Assembly (NCBI GenBank): GCA_964396185.1
Contig: CAYNEI010000005.1
Span: forward strand, 1-64,000
Direction of reading: 5' to 3'
Source of the DNA: CAYNEI01 sp964396185
GTDB lineage: Archaea; Thermoplasmatota; SW-10-69-26
Length of the DNA: 64,000 nucleotides
Made by a program: the position numbers and the translations under genes. This document shows positions 8,756-16,976 of this stretch, in pieces; positions within the stretch are counted from its first letter, which is position 1, and the number at the start of each line of letters is the position of its first letter. A model generated the notes under the pieces. That model worked only from the letters and a program-made list of their open reading frames with translations. It had not been told where the DNA came from and ran no database searches.

Positions 8756-10306
8756 TCACGCCAACTCGGACCCTGCGGCGGCCTCAGCCAACTCGAGCAG
8801 CTCGCCCGTGACCACGAGCTCGCGCACCGCCTCGATGTCCGGGGCCAACCTGCGATCGCCTTCGAGCGTAGGCACCGCTTGGCGCACACGCTCGTGGGCG
8901 CCAGCAACACCCGCGCCCGGCTCGTAGGGATGGTAGTCGATGGCTTGGGCTGCGGTCAGCGCCTCGATGGCCAGCACCGTGGCGAGGTTGTCGAGCACCC
9001 GGCGAGCGTTGAGCGCCTGGGTCGCACCCATGGCGTTCACGTCCTCCTGGTTCCCGCTGGTGGGCACGGTGTCCGCCACGACGGGGTAGGCCAGCCCCTT
9101 GTTCTCGTTCACCAGGCTGGCTGCCACGTACTGGGGGATCATGAGCCCCGAGTGCAACCCCCCTTGCTCGGTCAGGTAGGGCGGGAGCTCGACGTCCTCG
9201 CCCATGAGCAGGTGCACGGTGCGGCGCTCGCTGGTGGCGGAGAGCTTGGCCAAAGCGGTGGTGACGTACGAGAGCGGCAGGCCCAGGGGTTCGCCGTGGA
9301 AGTTGCCACCGCTGATGACCAGATCGTCGTCGGCGAAGATCAGCGGGTTGTCCGTGGCCGATCCAGTTTCACGCTCCACGATCTCGCCGAGATGATCGAT
9401 GGCGTCGAGCACGGCGCCGTGGACCTGGGGCATGCAGCGGAAGGAGTAGGGGTCCTGGACCTTGTCGCAGTCCTCGTGGCTCTTCATGATCTCGCTCTCA
9501 TCGAGCAACCGCTCAAGCCACGCAGCCACGCGCACGGCACCGGGGTGCGGGCGTGCTTGGGTGAGGCGGGCATCGAAGGGCCAGCGGCTGGCCCGGATCC
9601 CCTCCACGCTCATGGCGCCCACCACGCAAGCCGTGGCCACAAGCCGGCGGGCATCGTGCACGAGCAGCGCGCCAACGGCGCTCTGGAGCTGGGTGCCGTT
9701 GATCAGGGCCAGCCCCTCCTTGGCTTCGAGGGTGAGTGGCTCCAGGCCAGCCTCCGTGAGCGCCTGGGCTGCAGGCCGCGGGCCGGATGGACCGAGCACC
9801 TCGCCGTGACCAGTGAGCCCCTGGGCCATGTGCGCCAGGGGGACGAGATCCCCGGACGAGCCCACGCTTCCTTTGCTTGGCACCGCGGGGGTGAGGCCAG
9901 CGTCCAAGGCGGCGATCAACTGCTCGATGACAGTCGCACGGACCCCGCTCACCCCGCGAGCCAAGGCGTTGGCTCGAAGCAGCATCATGGCCCGGACCAC
10001 ATCCTCGGGCAGCAGCTCACCAACGCCTGCGGCGTGGCTGGCCAACAGGTTGGCCTGGAGCTCCCGAGCATCCTCGGGATCGATGGCGATATCCTTGAGC
10101 TCTCCCAGCCCCGTGGTGATGCCGTAGACCACGCGGCCGTCCTCGACGAGGCGTTCCACATGAGCACGTGAGGCCTCGACACGCGAGCGTGCCTCCGCAT
10201 CGTCGAAGCCGACCTCGGCCCCGTGGCGCGCGACGGCCACGATCTCTTCGATGGTCAAGGGCTGACCGCGCAGGGAGACGGGTTCGACCTGGTCGACCGG
10301 GGGCAC
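8756..10306 (-). CDS. hutH: Histidine ammonia-lyase, with Ser-Ser-Gly at the MIO site
   Basis: HutH removes ammonia from L-histidine to give urocanate. The 516-aa protein has the family blocks in order: YGITTGLGELKD, GSVGSSGDLVPLAHMAQ, LINGTQL, QDPYSFRCMPQVHGAV, TDNPLIF, GGNFHGEPLG and GNQEDVNAMG. In known members the tripeptide Ala-Ser-Gly cyclises to the MIO cofactor; here residues 150-152 are Ser-Ser-Gly (codons TCG TCC GGG at 9851-9859). The central Ser and the Gly are kept, so a cofactor could still form. The SxxEDHVSM region is also variant (EDVNAM). The start is a GTG at 10306. It lies beside hutI and near hutU, which supports the histidine-lyase call over other aromatic lyases. Confidence 0.88.
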   Translation of the reverse strand: MPPVDQVEPVSLRGQPLTIEEIVAVARHGAEVGFDDAEARSRVEASRAHVERLVEDGRVVYGITTGLGELKDIAIDPEDARELQANLLASHAAGVGELLPEDVVRAMMLLRANALARGVSGVRATVIEQLIAALDAGLTPAVPSKGSVGSSGDLVPLAHMAQGLTGHGEVLGPSGPRPAAQALTEAGLEPLTLEAKEGLALINGTQLQSAVGALLVHDARRLVATACVVGAMSVEGIRASRWPFDARLTQARPHPGAVRVAAWLERLLDESEIMKSHEDCDKVQDPYSFRCMPQVHGAVLDAIDHLGEIVERETGSATDNPLIFADDDLVISGGNFHGEPLGLPLSYVTTALAKLSATSERRTVHLLMGEDVELPPYLTEQGGLHSGLMIPQYVAASLVNENKGLAYPVVADTVPTSGNQEDVNAMGATQALNARRVLDNLATVLAIEALTAAQAIDYHPYEPGAGVAGAHERVRQAVPTLEGDRRLAPDIEAVRELVVTGELLELAEAAAGSELA

Positions 10307-10381
10307 GCGAGCAGGAGCCTGCCGATGGGGGAAAAGCGTGTCGGGCCTCGGCCACGACGACCGGCGAGCCTCTTCGTGCGG

Positions 10382-11242
10382 TCAACGGGGTGCGGGCCAG
10401 CTGCCCGCGTCCGTGCTCGCGACGCTGGCCGCCCAGAGGGCTTCCTGGAGCTGTTCGTCACGGGCTCGGTCACTGGGTGTCTTGCGCTCGCACTTGGCGA
10501 AGTACGCGCCGCTGACGTCGGCCACGTCGGGGCTCGTGGCCAGATACAAGCTCGTTCCAGCCCCTTGCTCGGGGCTCTTGAGGAACGGGCGGGCCACGCT
10601 CATGAACGCACGAACGAACCACGGGCCCTCGTTCCCGAACCGGGAGCCGATCACGCCGGGATGGAGGCAGTTGACCGTGGTGCGCGTGCCGGCCAAGCGA
10701 CGCGCCAGCGCCTTGGTGAAGAGGAGGTTGTAGAGCTTCGTCTGGCTGTACACCTGGAAGCTCCGGTAGCGTCCCTCCAGGGACTCGAAGTCGTCCGGGA
10801 TGGAGCTGACGTTGTGGTGTGCCTCGCTGGCCACGTTCACGATCCTCGATGGGGTGCTGGCCTGGAGCAGCCCGAGCAGCTCGTGGGTCAACAGGAAGGG
10901 CGCCAGGTGGTTGACCGCGAACTGCGCCTCGTGCCCATCCTCGCTCACCGTGCGCTCGGCAAGCACGGCACCCGCGTTGTTCACCAGGACATGGAGGTTC
11001 TCCACGCGACCGATGACCTCCTTGGCCAACCCGCGCACCGCTTCCTGGCTGGCCAGATCCGCGAGCACCAGCTCGACCGCCTCGTTGCCGGTCTCAGCAC
11101 GGATCTCGTCCACGGCTTGCTGGCCCGCCTCCTCGCGTCGGGCGTGGACGAGCACGCGGGCGCCCGCCTTGGCGAGGCCGAGGGCGGTGTGGTAGCCGAT
11201 GCCGCTGTTGGCGCCGGTGACCAGGGCAGTCTTACCACCCAT
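10382..11242 (-). CDS. Short-chain dehydrogenase/reductase, retinol-dehydrogenase-like
   Basis: An NAD(P)-dependent oxidoreductase of 286 aa. It has the Rossmann motif TGANSGIG near residue 10, then NNAG, the catalytic Ser in VNVASEAHH and YSQTK as the YxxxK pair, with HPGVIGSRF after it. The arrangement resembles retinol dehydrogenase and WW-domain oxidoreductase-like SDRs; the substrate is unknown. The ATG at 11242 starts directly at GGKTALVTG and is preferred to a GTG ten codons upstream. It sits between hutH and hutU on the same strand, but no histidine-pathway step needs an SDR, so a pathway role is not supported. Confidence 0.8.
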   Translation of the reverse strand: MGGKTALVTGANSGIGYHTALGLAKAGARVLVHARREEAGQQAVDEIRAETGNEAVELVLADLASQEAVRGLAKEVIGRVENLHVLVNNAGAVLAERTVSEDGHEAQFAVNHLAPFLLTHELLGLLQASTPSRIVNVASEAHHNVSSIPDDFESLEGRYRSFQVYSQTKLYNLLFTKALARRLAGTRTTVNCLHPGVIGSRFGNEGPWFVRAFMSVARPFLKSPEQGAGTSLYLATSPDVADVSGAYFAKCERKTPSDRARDEQLQEALWAASVASTDAGSWPAPR

Positions 11243-11322
11243 CGGTGATGCGGGGTCGTCTGGACAGGCCACAGGAGCGCCATGGAGGCACAGGGCATGG
11301 ACGTTTCGACATCAATCGACGG

Positions 11323-12972
11323 CTATCGTGTCCCCCACCACCGCATGAGCTCGCTCCCTCGTGCAAGCTCCTGGGCGCTCTCGTACCCAGCATCGGCATG
11401 ACGGACCACGCCGGAGCCTGGGTCGGTGACGAACACGCGACGGATGCGCTCGTCGGCCTTCTGGCTCCCGTCGGCCACGACCATCATGCCTGCGTGCGTG
11501 GAGAGCCCGATGCCCACCCCGCCACCGTTGTGGATGGCCACCATGTCCGCACCGGCTGATGCGTTGAGCAGGGCGTTCAAGAGCGGCCAGTCCGCGATGG
11601 CGTCGCTGCCGTCCTCCATCCCCTCGGTCTCCCGGTAGGGACTGGCCACCGACCCCGTGTCCAGGTGGTCGCGCGTGATGGCGATGGGCCCGATCTCCCC
11701 CTCGCGCACCAGCCGGTTGATCTCCAAGGCGAAGGTATGCCTTTGGCCGAAGCCGAGCCAGCAGACCCTGGCCGGCAGGCCCTCGAAGGGCACGCGCTCC
11801 TGGGCGGCCTGGATCCAGCGCACGAGCGTCTCATCCTCTGGGAACATCTCGGTGACCAGGGCGTCCGTGCGGTGGATGTCGGCCTCTTCCCCGGTGAGCG
11901 CGACCCAGCGGAACGGGCCCCGGCCCTGGCAGAACATGGGCCGCACGTAGGCTTTGACGAACCCAGGGTAGGCGAAGGCCTCATCGTACCCAGCGTCCTG
12001 GGCTTGACCGCGTAGGTTGTTGCCGTAGTCGAAGGTGACCGCTCCGCGGTCTTGGAAGGCGACCATGGCTTGGCAGTGCGCCACCATGCTGGCCTGGCTG
12101 GCCTCCACGTACTTCTCCGGATCGTCCTCTCGGAGCGCTAGGGCCTCCTCGAGGCTCATGCCGGCAGGAACGTACCCGTTGAGCGCGTCATGGGCGCTGG
12201 TCTGGTCGGTCACCACGTCCGGCTGGAAACCCGCCTCCAAGAGGGCTGGATGGGTCTCGGCACAGTTCCCGATGAGCGCAACGCTGATGGCCTCGCCCTG
12301 ATCGCGGGCCTCCTCGGCGATGGCTACCGCCTCGTCGAGGTCATAGGTGAGCTGCTGGCAGTAACCCACATCCACCCGGCGCTGGGCCCGGGCCTCATCC
12401 ACCTCGACAGCCAAGCACACCCCTCCAGCGATCTCGACAGCCAAGGGCTGGGCCCCGCCCATCCCCCCCAACCCCCCGGTCAGCACGAGACGGCCCCGCA
12501 GGGAGCCGTCGAAGTGCTCCCGAGCGAGCGAAGCGAGCGTTTCGTAGGTGCCCTGGATGATGCCCTGGGTCCCGATGTAGCACCAGGAGCCCGCGGTCAT
12601 CTGGCCGTACATGGTCAGCCCAAGCTTCTCGAGGCGGTTGAACTCCTCCCACGTGCTCCACCGAGGCACCAGGTTGCTGTTCGCGATGAGCACCCGAGGC
12701 GCGCTCGCGTGGGTCTTGAAGGTGGCCACCGCGCGCCCGCTCTGCACGATGAGCGTCTCATCTTCCTCGAGGGCCTGGAGCGCCTCGGTGATCCGATCCA
12801 GATCCTCGTGGCTGCGCGCTGCTTTGCCCGTGCCCCCGTAGACGATGAGATCCTCGGGGCCCTCGGCGTTCTCAAGGTTGTTGTAGAGCATCCGGTAGAC
12901 CGCTTCGCTGCGCCAGGACCGGCAGGCGAGCTCGGTTCCCCTGGGCGCGCTGTAACGTGGCTCGGGCCCCAT
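11323..12972 (-). CDS. hutU: Urocanate hydratase
   Basis: Urocanase adds water to urocanate to form imidazolonepropionate, using NAD+ as a tightly bound cofactor. The 549-aa product is close to the usual length. It has LIVYGGTGKAARS, TMYGQMTAGSWCYIGTQGI, GGLGGMGGAQPLA, VGYCQQLTYDLDEA, a conserved Cys in RPMFCQGRGPFRW and the C-terminal HNGGGVGIGLSTHAGMMVVADGS. I start at the ATG at 12972; an in-frame start 12 codons upstream would overlap the divergent promoter region. It completes hutH-hutU-hutI-ftcD within 7 kb. Confidence 0.93.
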   Translation of the reverse strand: MGPEPRYSAPRGTELACRSWRSEAVYRMLYNNLENAEGPEDLIVYGGTGKAARSHEDLDRITEALQALEEDETLIVQSGRAVATFKTHASAPRVLIANSNLVPRWSTWEEFNRLEKLGLTMYGQMTAGSWCYIGTQGIIQGTYETLASLAREHFDGSLRGRLVLTGGLGGMGGAQPLAVEIAGGVCLAVEVDEARAQRRVDVGYCQQLTYDLDEAVAIAEEARDQGEAISVALIGNCAETHPALLEAGFQPDVVTDQTSAHDALNGYVPAGMSLEEALALREDDPEKYVEASQASMVAHCQAMVAFQDRGAVTFDYGNNLRGQAQDAGYDEAFAYPGFVKAYVRPMFCQGRGPFRWVALTGEEADIHRTDALVTEMFPEDETLVRWIQAAQERVPFEGLPARVCWLGFGQRHTFALEINRLVREGEIGPIAITRDHLDTGSVASPYRETEGMEDGSDAIADWPLLNALLNASAGADMVAIHNGGGVGIGLSTHAGMMVVADGSQKADERIRRVFVTDPGSGVVRHADAGYESAQELARGSELMRWWGTR

Positions 12973-13022
12973 GGACCCAAGAGGGCTCACCGGCGCTAAG
13001 AACCCCACGGCGGGAGCGAACC

Positions 13023-13030
13023 TTCATATC
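13023..13030 (+). promoter_or_regulatory. TATA box for the BNR-repeat lipoprotein gene
   Basis: TTCATATC lies 22-29 bases before the ATG at 13052, the spacing expected for a leaderless archaeal mRNA. Confidence 0.45.
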
Positions 13031-13051
13031 CATCAGGGAGTACCACGGGCC

Positions 13052-14488
13052 ATGGTCGCCCGTGGGTGGCTGGCGGTGGTCATCGTCGCCGCGAGCCTGG
13101 CAGGTTGCATCGGTGACGAGGCCGACCCGATCGTGGTAGAGCAGGCCCTCGATCCCGACGAGGCGGTGGGTGTCGAGATGGGGCCAAGCCTGGCCATGGA
13201 CCAGGACCGCTACGGCGCCGAACCGAATATCGCCATCGCGCCCGACGGGACCCTGTTCATCACGGCACCGGCAGGGCTCACCGACGAGCCCAACCAACTC
13301 GAGGGGGCTGCATGGCTCTGGCGCTCCACGGACGGTGGAGAGAGCTGGGACACCCTGCGACGCCCGGCAGATGGCGCCCCGGACCCCCTTGGCCACTGCT
13401 CGTGCGACGCCGATGTGATCACGAGCCCTGATGGTTGGGTCTACTACTCGGACTGGTGGATCTCCTTCAACCCGGTCTACAGCCCAGGCAACTACCTCGT
13501 CGAGCGTTCCAGCGACGGAGGCGAGAGCTGGGAGAGCAGCCCGGTGACCATCCCGCGGACCCAGGGCGTGGACCGCCAGTGGCTCGTGGCAGGCCAGGAT
13601 GGGTTCGTTGGGCTCTTCTACGCGGTCTTCGCGAACCCGTTTGACCCGGCGACCATGGTCGGTGGTGGGGACGCGTTCGAGAACAGCGCGCTTCGCATCG
13701 AGGCCGTGTTCAGCGACGACCACGGGCAGACGTGGGGCATGCCGACCACGGTTGTTCCGCGTGAGAGCGGCGTGTTCAACTTCATCGCTCACCCCCGCAT
13801 GCTCTCCGACGGCACGATCATCATGCCCTACGGGAGCACCGAGATCACGGAGACGTTCTGGCGGGATCCAAGCACGACCATGATCGCCCGCAGCCACGAC
13901 CAGGGCGCCTCCTGGGACCAAGTGCCCGTAGCTGGCGTGCCAGGCGGGTACGACGGCATCTGGCCGGTTCAGGGCGCGGTCGACGAGGCTGGCACCATCC
14001 ACGTCGCCTGGCAAGAGCGCACCGGGGACACCACCACGCTGTGGCACGCCGAGAGCATGGACGGAGGAGACAACTGGTCGCCGCCCTCGGCCATCCGCGC
14101 CGATGGCACCAGCGTTCTCCCATGGGTGGCCGCGCGAGGCGACGGCCAGGTCGCTGTCGGGTTCTACGGGAGCCAGAGCCAAGGCGACCCGGTTGACGCA
14201 TCCAACGACACGCAGTGGTTCGCTTACATCGCTGAACGCAGCGCCGGCAACGCCTCGTTCAGCGTGGCCAAGGTCGACGAGACCCCCGTCAAGATCGGGC
14301 CCCTTTGCCCCCGCGGGGGCGCGTGCGAGGACGACCGCGAGCTGCTGGATTACGTGAGCCTCGACTACGCTCCCGACGGCCGCATCCACTTCGCCTACGC
14401 GCGCTCGGACACGGTGCTCGGTGATGGGCCACGGGCGTTGGTCTACTACGCGGGCCAGGCCACTGCCGAGTCCACCGACGAAGCTTAG
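13052..14488 (+). CDS. Lipoprotein with BNR/Asp-box beta-propeller repeats (sialidase-like)
   Basis: A 478-aa secreted lipoprotein. The signal peptide MVARGWLAVVIVAASLAGC ends in the lipobox LAGC. The mature part carries repeated Asp-box motifs of the form S-x-D-x-G-x-x-W: STDGGESW, SSDGGESW, SDDHGQTW, SHDQGASW and SMDGGDNW, regularly spaced as in six-bladed propellers of sialidases and related proteins. Family members bind or cleave glycans, but the catalytic Arg triad of true sialidases cannot be assigned by eye. Several Cys residues (HCSCDAD and LCPRGGACEDD) may form disulfides. The ATG at 13052 is chosen because it begins the signal peptide behind a TATA box. The stop overlaps the convergent methyltransferase stop. 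Confidence 0.83.
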   Translation: MVARGWLAVVIVAASLAGCIGDEADPIVVEQALDPDEAVGVEMGPSLAMDQDRYGAEPNIAIAPDGTLFITAPAGLTDEPNQLEGAAWLWRSTDGGESWDTLRRPADGAPDPLGHCSCDADVITSPDGWVYYSDWWISFNPVYSPGNYLVERSSDGGESWESSPVTIPRTQGVDRQWLVAGQDGFVGLFYAVFANPFDPATMVGGGDAFENSALRIEAVFSDDHGQTWGMPTTVVPRESGVFNFIAHPRMLSDGTIIMPYGSTEITETFWRDPSTTMIARSHDQGASWDQVPVAGVPGGYDGIWPVQGAVDEAGTIHVAWQERTGDTTTLWHAESMDGGDNWSPPSAIRADGTSVLPWVAARGDGQVAVGFYGSQSQGDPVDASNDTQWFAYIAERSAGNASFSVAKVDETPVKIGPLCPRGGACEDDRELLDYVSLDYAPDGRIHFAYARSDTVLGDGPRALVYYAGQATAESTDEA

Positions 14489-15096
14489 CCGGTTTCCCAC
14501 CGGAGCACCACGACGTCGACCTCGCGCACCGGCTTGTCGTGGAAGTAGAACTGGGCCTTGAGCGGGAAGTTGAACCGCAAGGCATGGGTCACGCTCCCGC
14601 CGAGTTCCTCGATGTAGCCTTCCACCCAGTCGCGCGTCTCGAGCAAGTGGAAGGTCCAGCAGACTTGGCCGGCTTGGGCTGCAGCCTCCAGGAACGGTCG
14701 GTCCGCGTGGCGCTTCTGGGCCCCGAAGGGCGGGTTCGAGAGCACGGTGTCCCCGCTGAACGCACCCATCTCGGAGACGTCCATGGCCTCGAACTCCACC
14801 TGGCTGGCGCCCGCCTTGGCCGCGGCTTCGCGCGCCACTTGGATCGCCTGCTCGTCGATGTCGAACCCGTGCACCGGCATGCCACCGAGCAGTCCGGCCC
14901 CGATGGCCAGCATCCCGGTCCCACAGCCGAAGTCAAGCACCAGGTTGCCACCGATGTCACCCAGATGGAAAGCCTCGAAGAGCACGTCGGTGGCGATCTC
15001 GGCCGGCGTGGTGTACTGCTCGAGCTCGGGCTTGGGGTCAGGATGAGGCGGGACTTGGCTCAGGACACGTTCGATCGCCTTGCGCCTGGAAGCCAT
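14485..15096 (-). CDS. METTL5-type N6-adenine RNA methyltransferase
   Basis: The 203-aa protein is a Rossmann-fold SAM-dependent methyltransferase: LVLDFGCGTGMLAIGA is the SAM loop, HGFDIDEQAI the acidic strand and SNPPFGAQKRHADRPFL the NPPF motif of N6-adenine methylases. The N-terminal LEQYTTPAEIATDVLF matches the archaeal and eukaryotic METTL5 family. Human METTL5 makes m6A in small-subunit rRNA near the decoding site, and the same role in archaeal 16S rRNA is a reasonable inference. The ATG at 15096 is clear. It ends convergently with the BNR lipoprotein gene with overlapping stops. Confidence 0.85.
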   Translation of the reverse strand: MASRRKAIERVLSQVPPHPDPKPELEQYTTPAEIATDVLFEAFHLGDIGGNLVLDFGCGTGMLAIGAGLLGGMPVHGFDIDEQAIQVAREAAAKAGASQVEFEAMDVSEMGAFSGDTVLSNPPFGAQKRHADRPFLEAAAQAGQVCWTFHLLETRDWVEGYIEELGGSVTHALRFNFPLKAQFYFHDKPVREVDVVVLRWETG

Positions 15097-15122
15097 CTAG
15101 ACTGCCTCCCGACAAACGCGAA

Positions 15123-15563
15123 CTAGTGCACCTCGGGGCCACCGTGCCCCTCGGCCTGGCTACCGCCGGACTGTTGGTTGAACTTGATCTGGGGCAGCGG
15201 GATCGGTGGAGGCAGGTTGAGATCCCGGGCCAGGAAGACGGCCTCGGGCACACACGTGCGCATGACCGCGGTGTGCACCTCGCTGGCCACCTCCTCGGGC
15301 ATCTGGTTGCTGGACTGCCACTGGGCTTGCAGGCCCGCCAGGTCCCCCTGGATGTGGGCCTTGCCCTCCAGCTTGATGATGCCGAGCCCACCGTAGGAGG
15401 CGGTATACCGGAAATCCACCTCGGCCTGCTCGTCGGAGATCTGCTGGACCAGGGTCACGGTGGAGTTGTGGTCGATGCGCACCTGGTTGGGGCTGGCCTC
15501 TTTCTGCCCCGTGAAGCGGCGCGCTTCGATGGAGGTGACGTTGACCGAGCGGACGGGCATCAT
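15123..15563 (-). CDS. Unrecognised small protein, possible SecB-like fold
   Basis: A 146-aa soluble protein. The first 70 residues alternate as beta strands (VRIDHNSTVTLVQQI, AEVDFRYTASYGG, GIIKLEGKAHIQG). A helix follows (MPEEVASEVHTAVMRTCVPEAVFLARDLN), then a Pro-rich strand, LPPPIPLPQIKF, and a polar tail ending in HGGPEVH. This beta-sheet, helix and proline order recalls SecB-type chaperones, and the gene follows dnaJ on the same strand; this is only a resemblance. GGAGG sits right before two consecutive ATGs (15563 and 15560), and the second has the better spacing. Sure that it is a gene, unsure of its function. Confidence 0.65.
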   Translation of the reverse strand: MMPVRSVNVTSIEARRFTGQKEASPNQVRIDHNSTVTLVQQISDEQAEVDFRYTASYGGLGIIKLEGKAHIQGDLAGLQAQWQSSNQMPEEVASEVHTAVMRTCVPEAVFLARDLNLPPPIPLPQIKFNQQSGGSQAEGHGGPEVH

Positions 15564-15650
15564 CCCTCCTGAGAGGCGGGGACGGTTTGAACGTTCCGGT
15601 GGAGCACGACGGGGCGAACCACGTCGACCGCGGAGGTCTGGTTGGTAGGA

Positions 15651-16790
15651 TCAGGAGAGCTTCTCTTTGAGCGCATCCCCGATGCGGCTGAACACGCCTT
15701 TGCGTGTCTCGGCTCCTTCCAGCCCGGCAAGGGCCTCCCAGTGCTCACGGGCTACACCGCTGGGCCGTTTGGGGAGCTTGACATCGAGCTCCACGAAGAG
15801 ATCCCCGCGTCCGCGGCCGTTGATCGGCGGGAACCCGAGGCCCTTCAACCGCAGGACATCCCCGGGTTGGCTGCCCGGTGGGATCTGCAGCTCAGCTTGC
15901 TCCGAGATGCCTTGAACTGTGGCTTGGCTGCCGAGCACCGCGACAGGGGCTGGGACCTCGAGGGTGGCCACGACGTTGGTGCCCCTGCGCTCCAGGTGGT
16001 CGGGGAGCTCCACCTTCACCAGCGCGTAAGCATCTCCCCTGGCGCCCTGCTCGTGGGCGTGCCCTTGGCCTCGAAGACGCAAGCGCATGCCGTCCTCGAC
16101 CCCGGCAGGCACGCGTACGACCAGGGTTCGGCGGTTGCGCTCGAGCGCCTTGCCCTTACAGGTGGGGCATGGGTCCGAGATCGTCGAGCCCTTGCCCTGG
16201 CAGGCTGGGCAGGCGGCGACTTGTGTGAACACGCCGAAGGGTGTGCGTTGGGCGTGGCCCACCTGGCCGGAGCCCTCGCAGCGCTGGCAGCGCTCACGCG
16301 AGCCACCCTCTGCAACGCCCGTCCCGGTGCACGTCTGGCAGGGGTCCATGCGGTCCACGGTGACCTCCTTCTCGACCCCCTCGACAACCTCGGGCCCGGT
16401 GACGGTGATTCGCGTGACGAGGTCCTCGCCGCGAGCCTGGCGCCGGCCCTGGCCACCGAAGCCACCGCCGAACATCTGCTGGAAGATGCCGCCCAAGTCG
16501 AGGCCAAGATCCCGGAAGACGGTGGAGAAGTCGGCCTGCTGGAACCACTCGTCCGTCGAGCCGAACCGGCCCTCCAGGCCAGCTTCGCCGTACTGGTCGT
16601 AGACGCGGCGCTTGTCCTCGTCGGAGAGCACCGCGTAGGCCTCGCTGATCTCCTTGAACCGGTCCTCGGCATCCGGCTCGTTGGATCTGTCAGGGTGGTA
16701 CTTCATGGCGAGCTTGCGGTAGGCTCGCTTGATGTCCTGGGGACTCGCATCACGCGAGACGCCCAGGGTGTCGTAGTAATCGCGCGCCAC
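15651..16790 (-). CDS. dnaJ: Chaperone DnaJ (Hsp40, type I)
   Basis: DnaJ delivers unfolded clients to DnaK and stimulates its ATPase. The 379-aa protein has the full type I layout: a J domain (residues 1-70) with the HPD motif in KYHPDRS, a Gly/Phe-rich stretch (GGIFQQMFGGGFGG), four zinc-finger repeats (CQTCTGTG, CQRCEGSG, CPACQGKG, CPTCKGKA) and the C-terminal substrate-binding domain. The fourth repeat has Ala for the usual last Gly. The start is GTG at 16790, with AGGTGA a little upstream. It lies 186 bp downstream of dnaK on the same strand. No grpE is in between or nearby. Confidence 0.95.
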   Translation of the reverse strand: MARDYYDTLGVSRDASPQDIKRAYRKLAMKYHPDRSNEPDAEDRFKEISEAYAVLSDEDKRRVYDQYGEAGLEGRFGSTDEWFQQADFSTVFRDLGLDLGGIFQQMFGGGFGGQGRRQARGEDLVTRITVTGPEVVEGVEKEVTVDRMDPCQTCTGTGVAEGGSRERCQRCEGSGQVGHAQRTPFGVFTQVAACPACQGKGSTISDPCPTCKGKALERNRRTLVVRVPAGVEDGMRLRLRGQGHAHEQGARGDAYALVKVELPDHLERRGTNVVATLEVPAPVAVLGSQATVQGISEQAELQIPPGSQPGDVLRLKGLGFPPINGRGRGDLFVELDVKLPKRPSGVAREHWEALAGLEGAETRKGVFSRIGDALKEKLS

Positions 16791-16976
16791 GCGGCCCCAT
16801 CACCTGGTTCCCTTCTTCAAAGTTCGCCTACCTCTGCGATCGTCCAAGCACCAAGGCACTGCGTAGGCACGATGGTCACGAAGACTCCTGCGAGGGGGGG
16901 CCTCATCCTCAGCCTTCGTGCCTTGCCGTAGACTGTGTGCCATCGTGCTTGAGCGGTTGCGATCCTCGCGGTCGCG

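Noticed and set aside
12872..14500. Minus-strand open frame of 542 codons opposite the BNR lipoprotein
   Set aside because: Low-complexity composition, overlaps the hutU start region, no domain.
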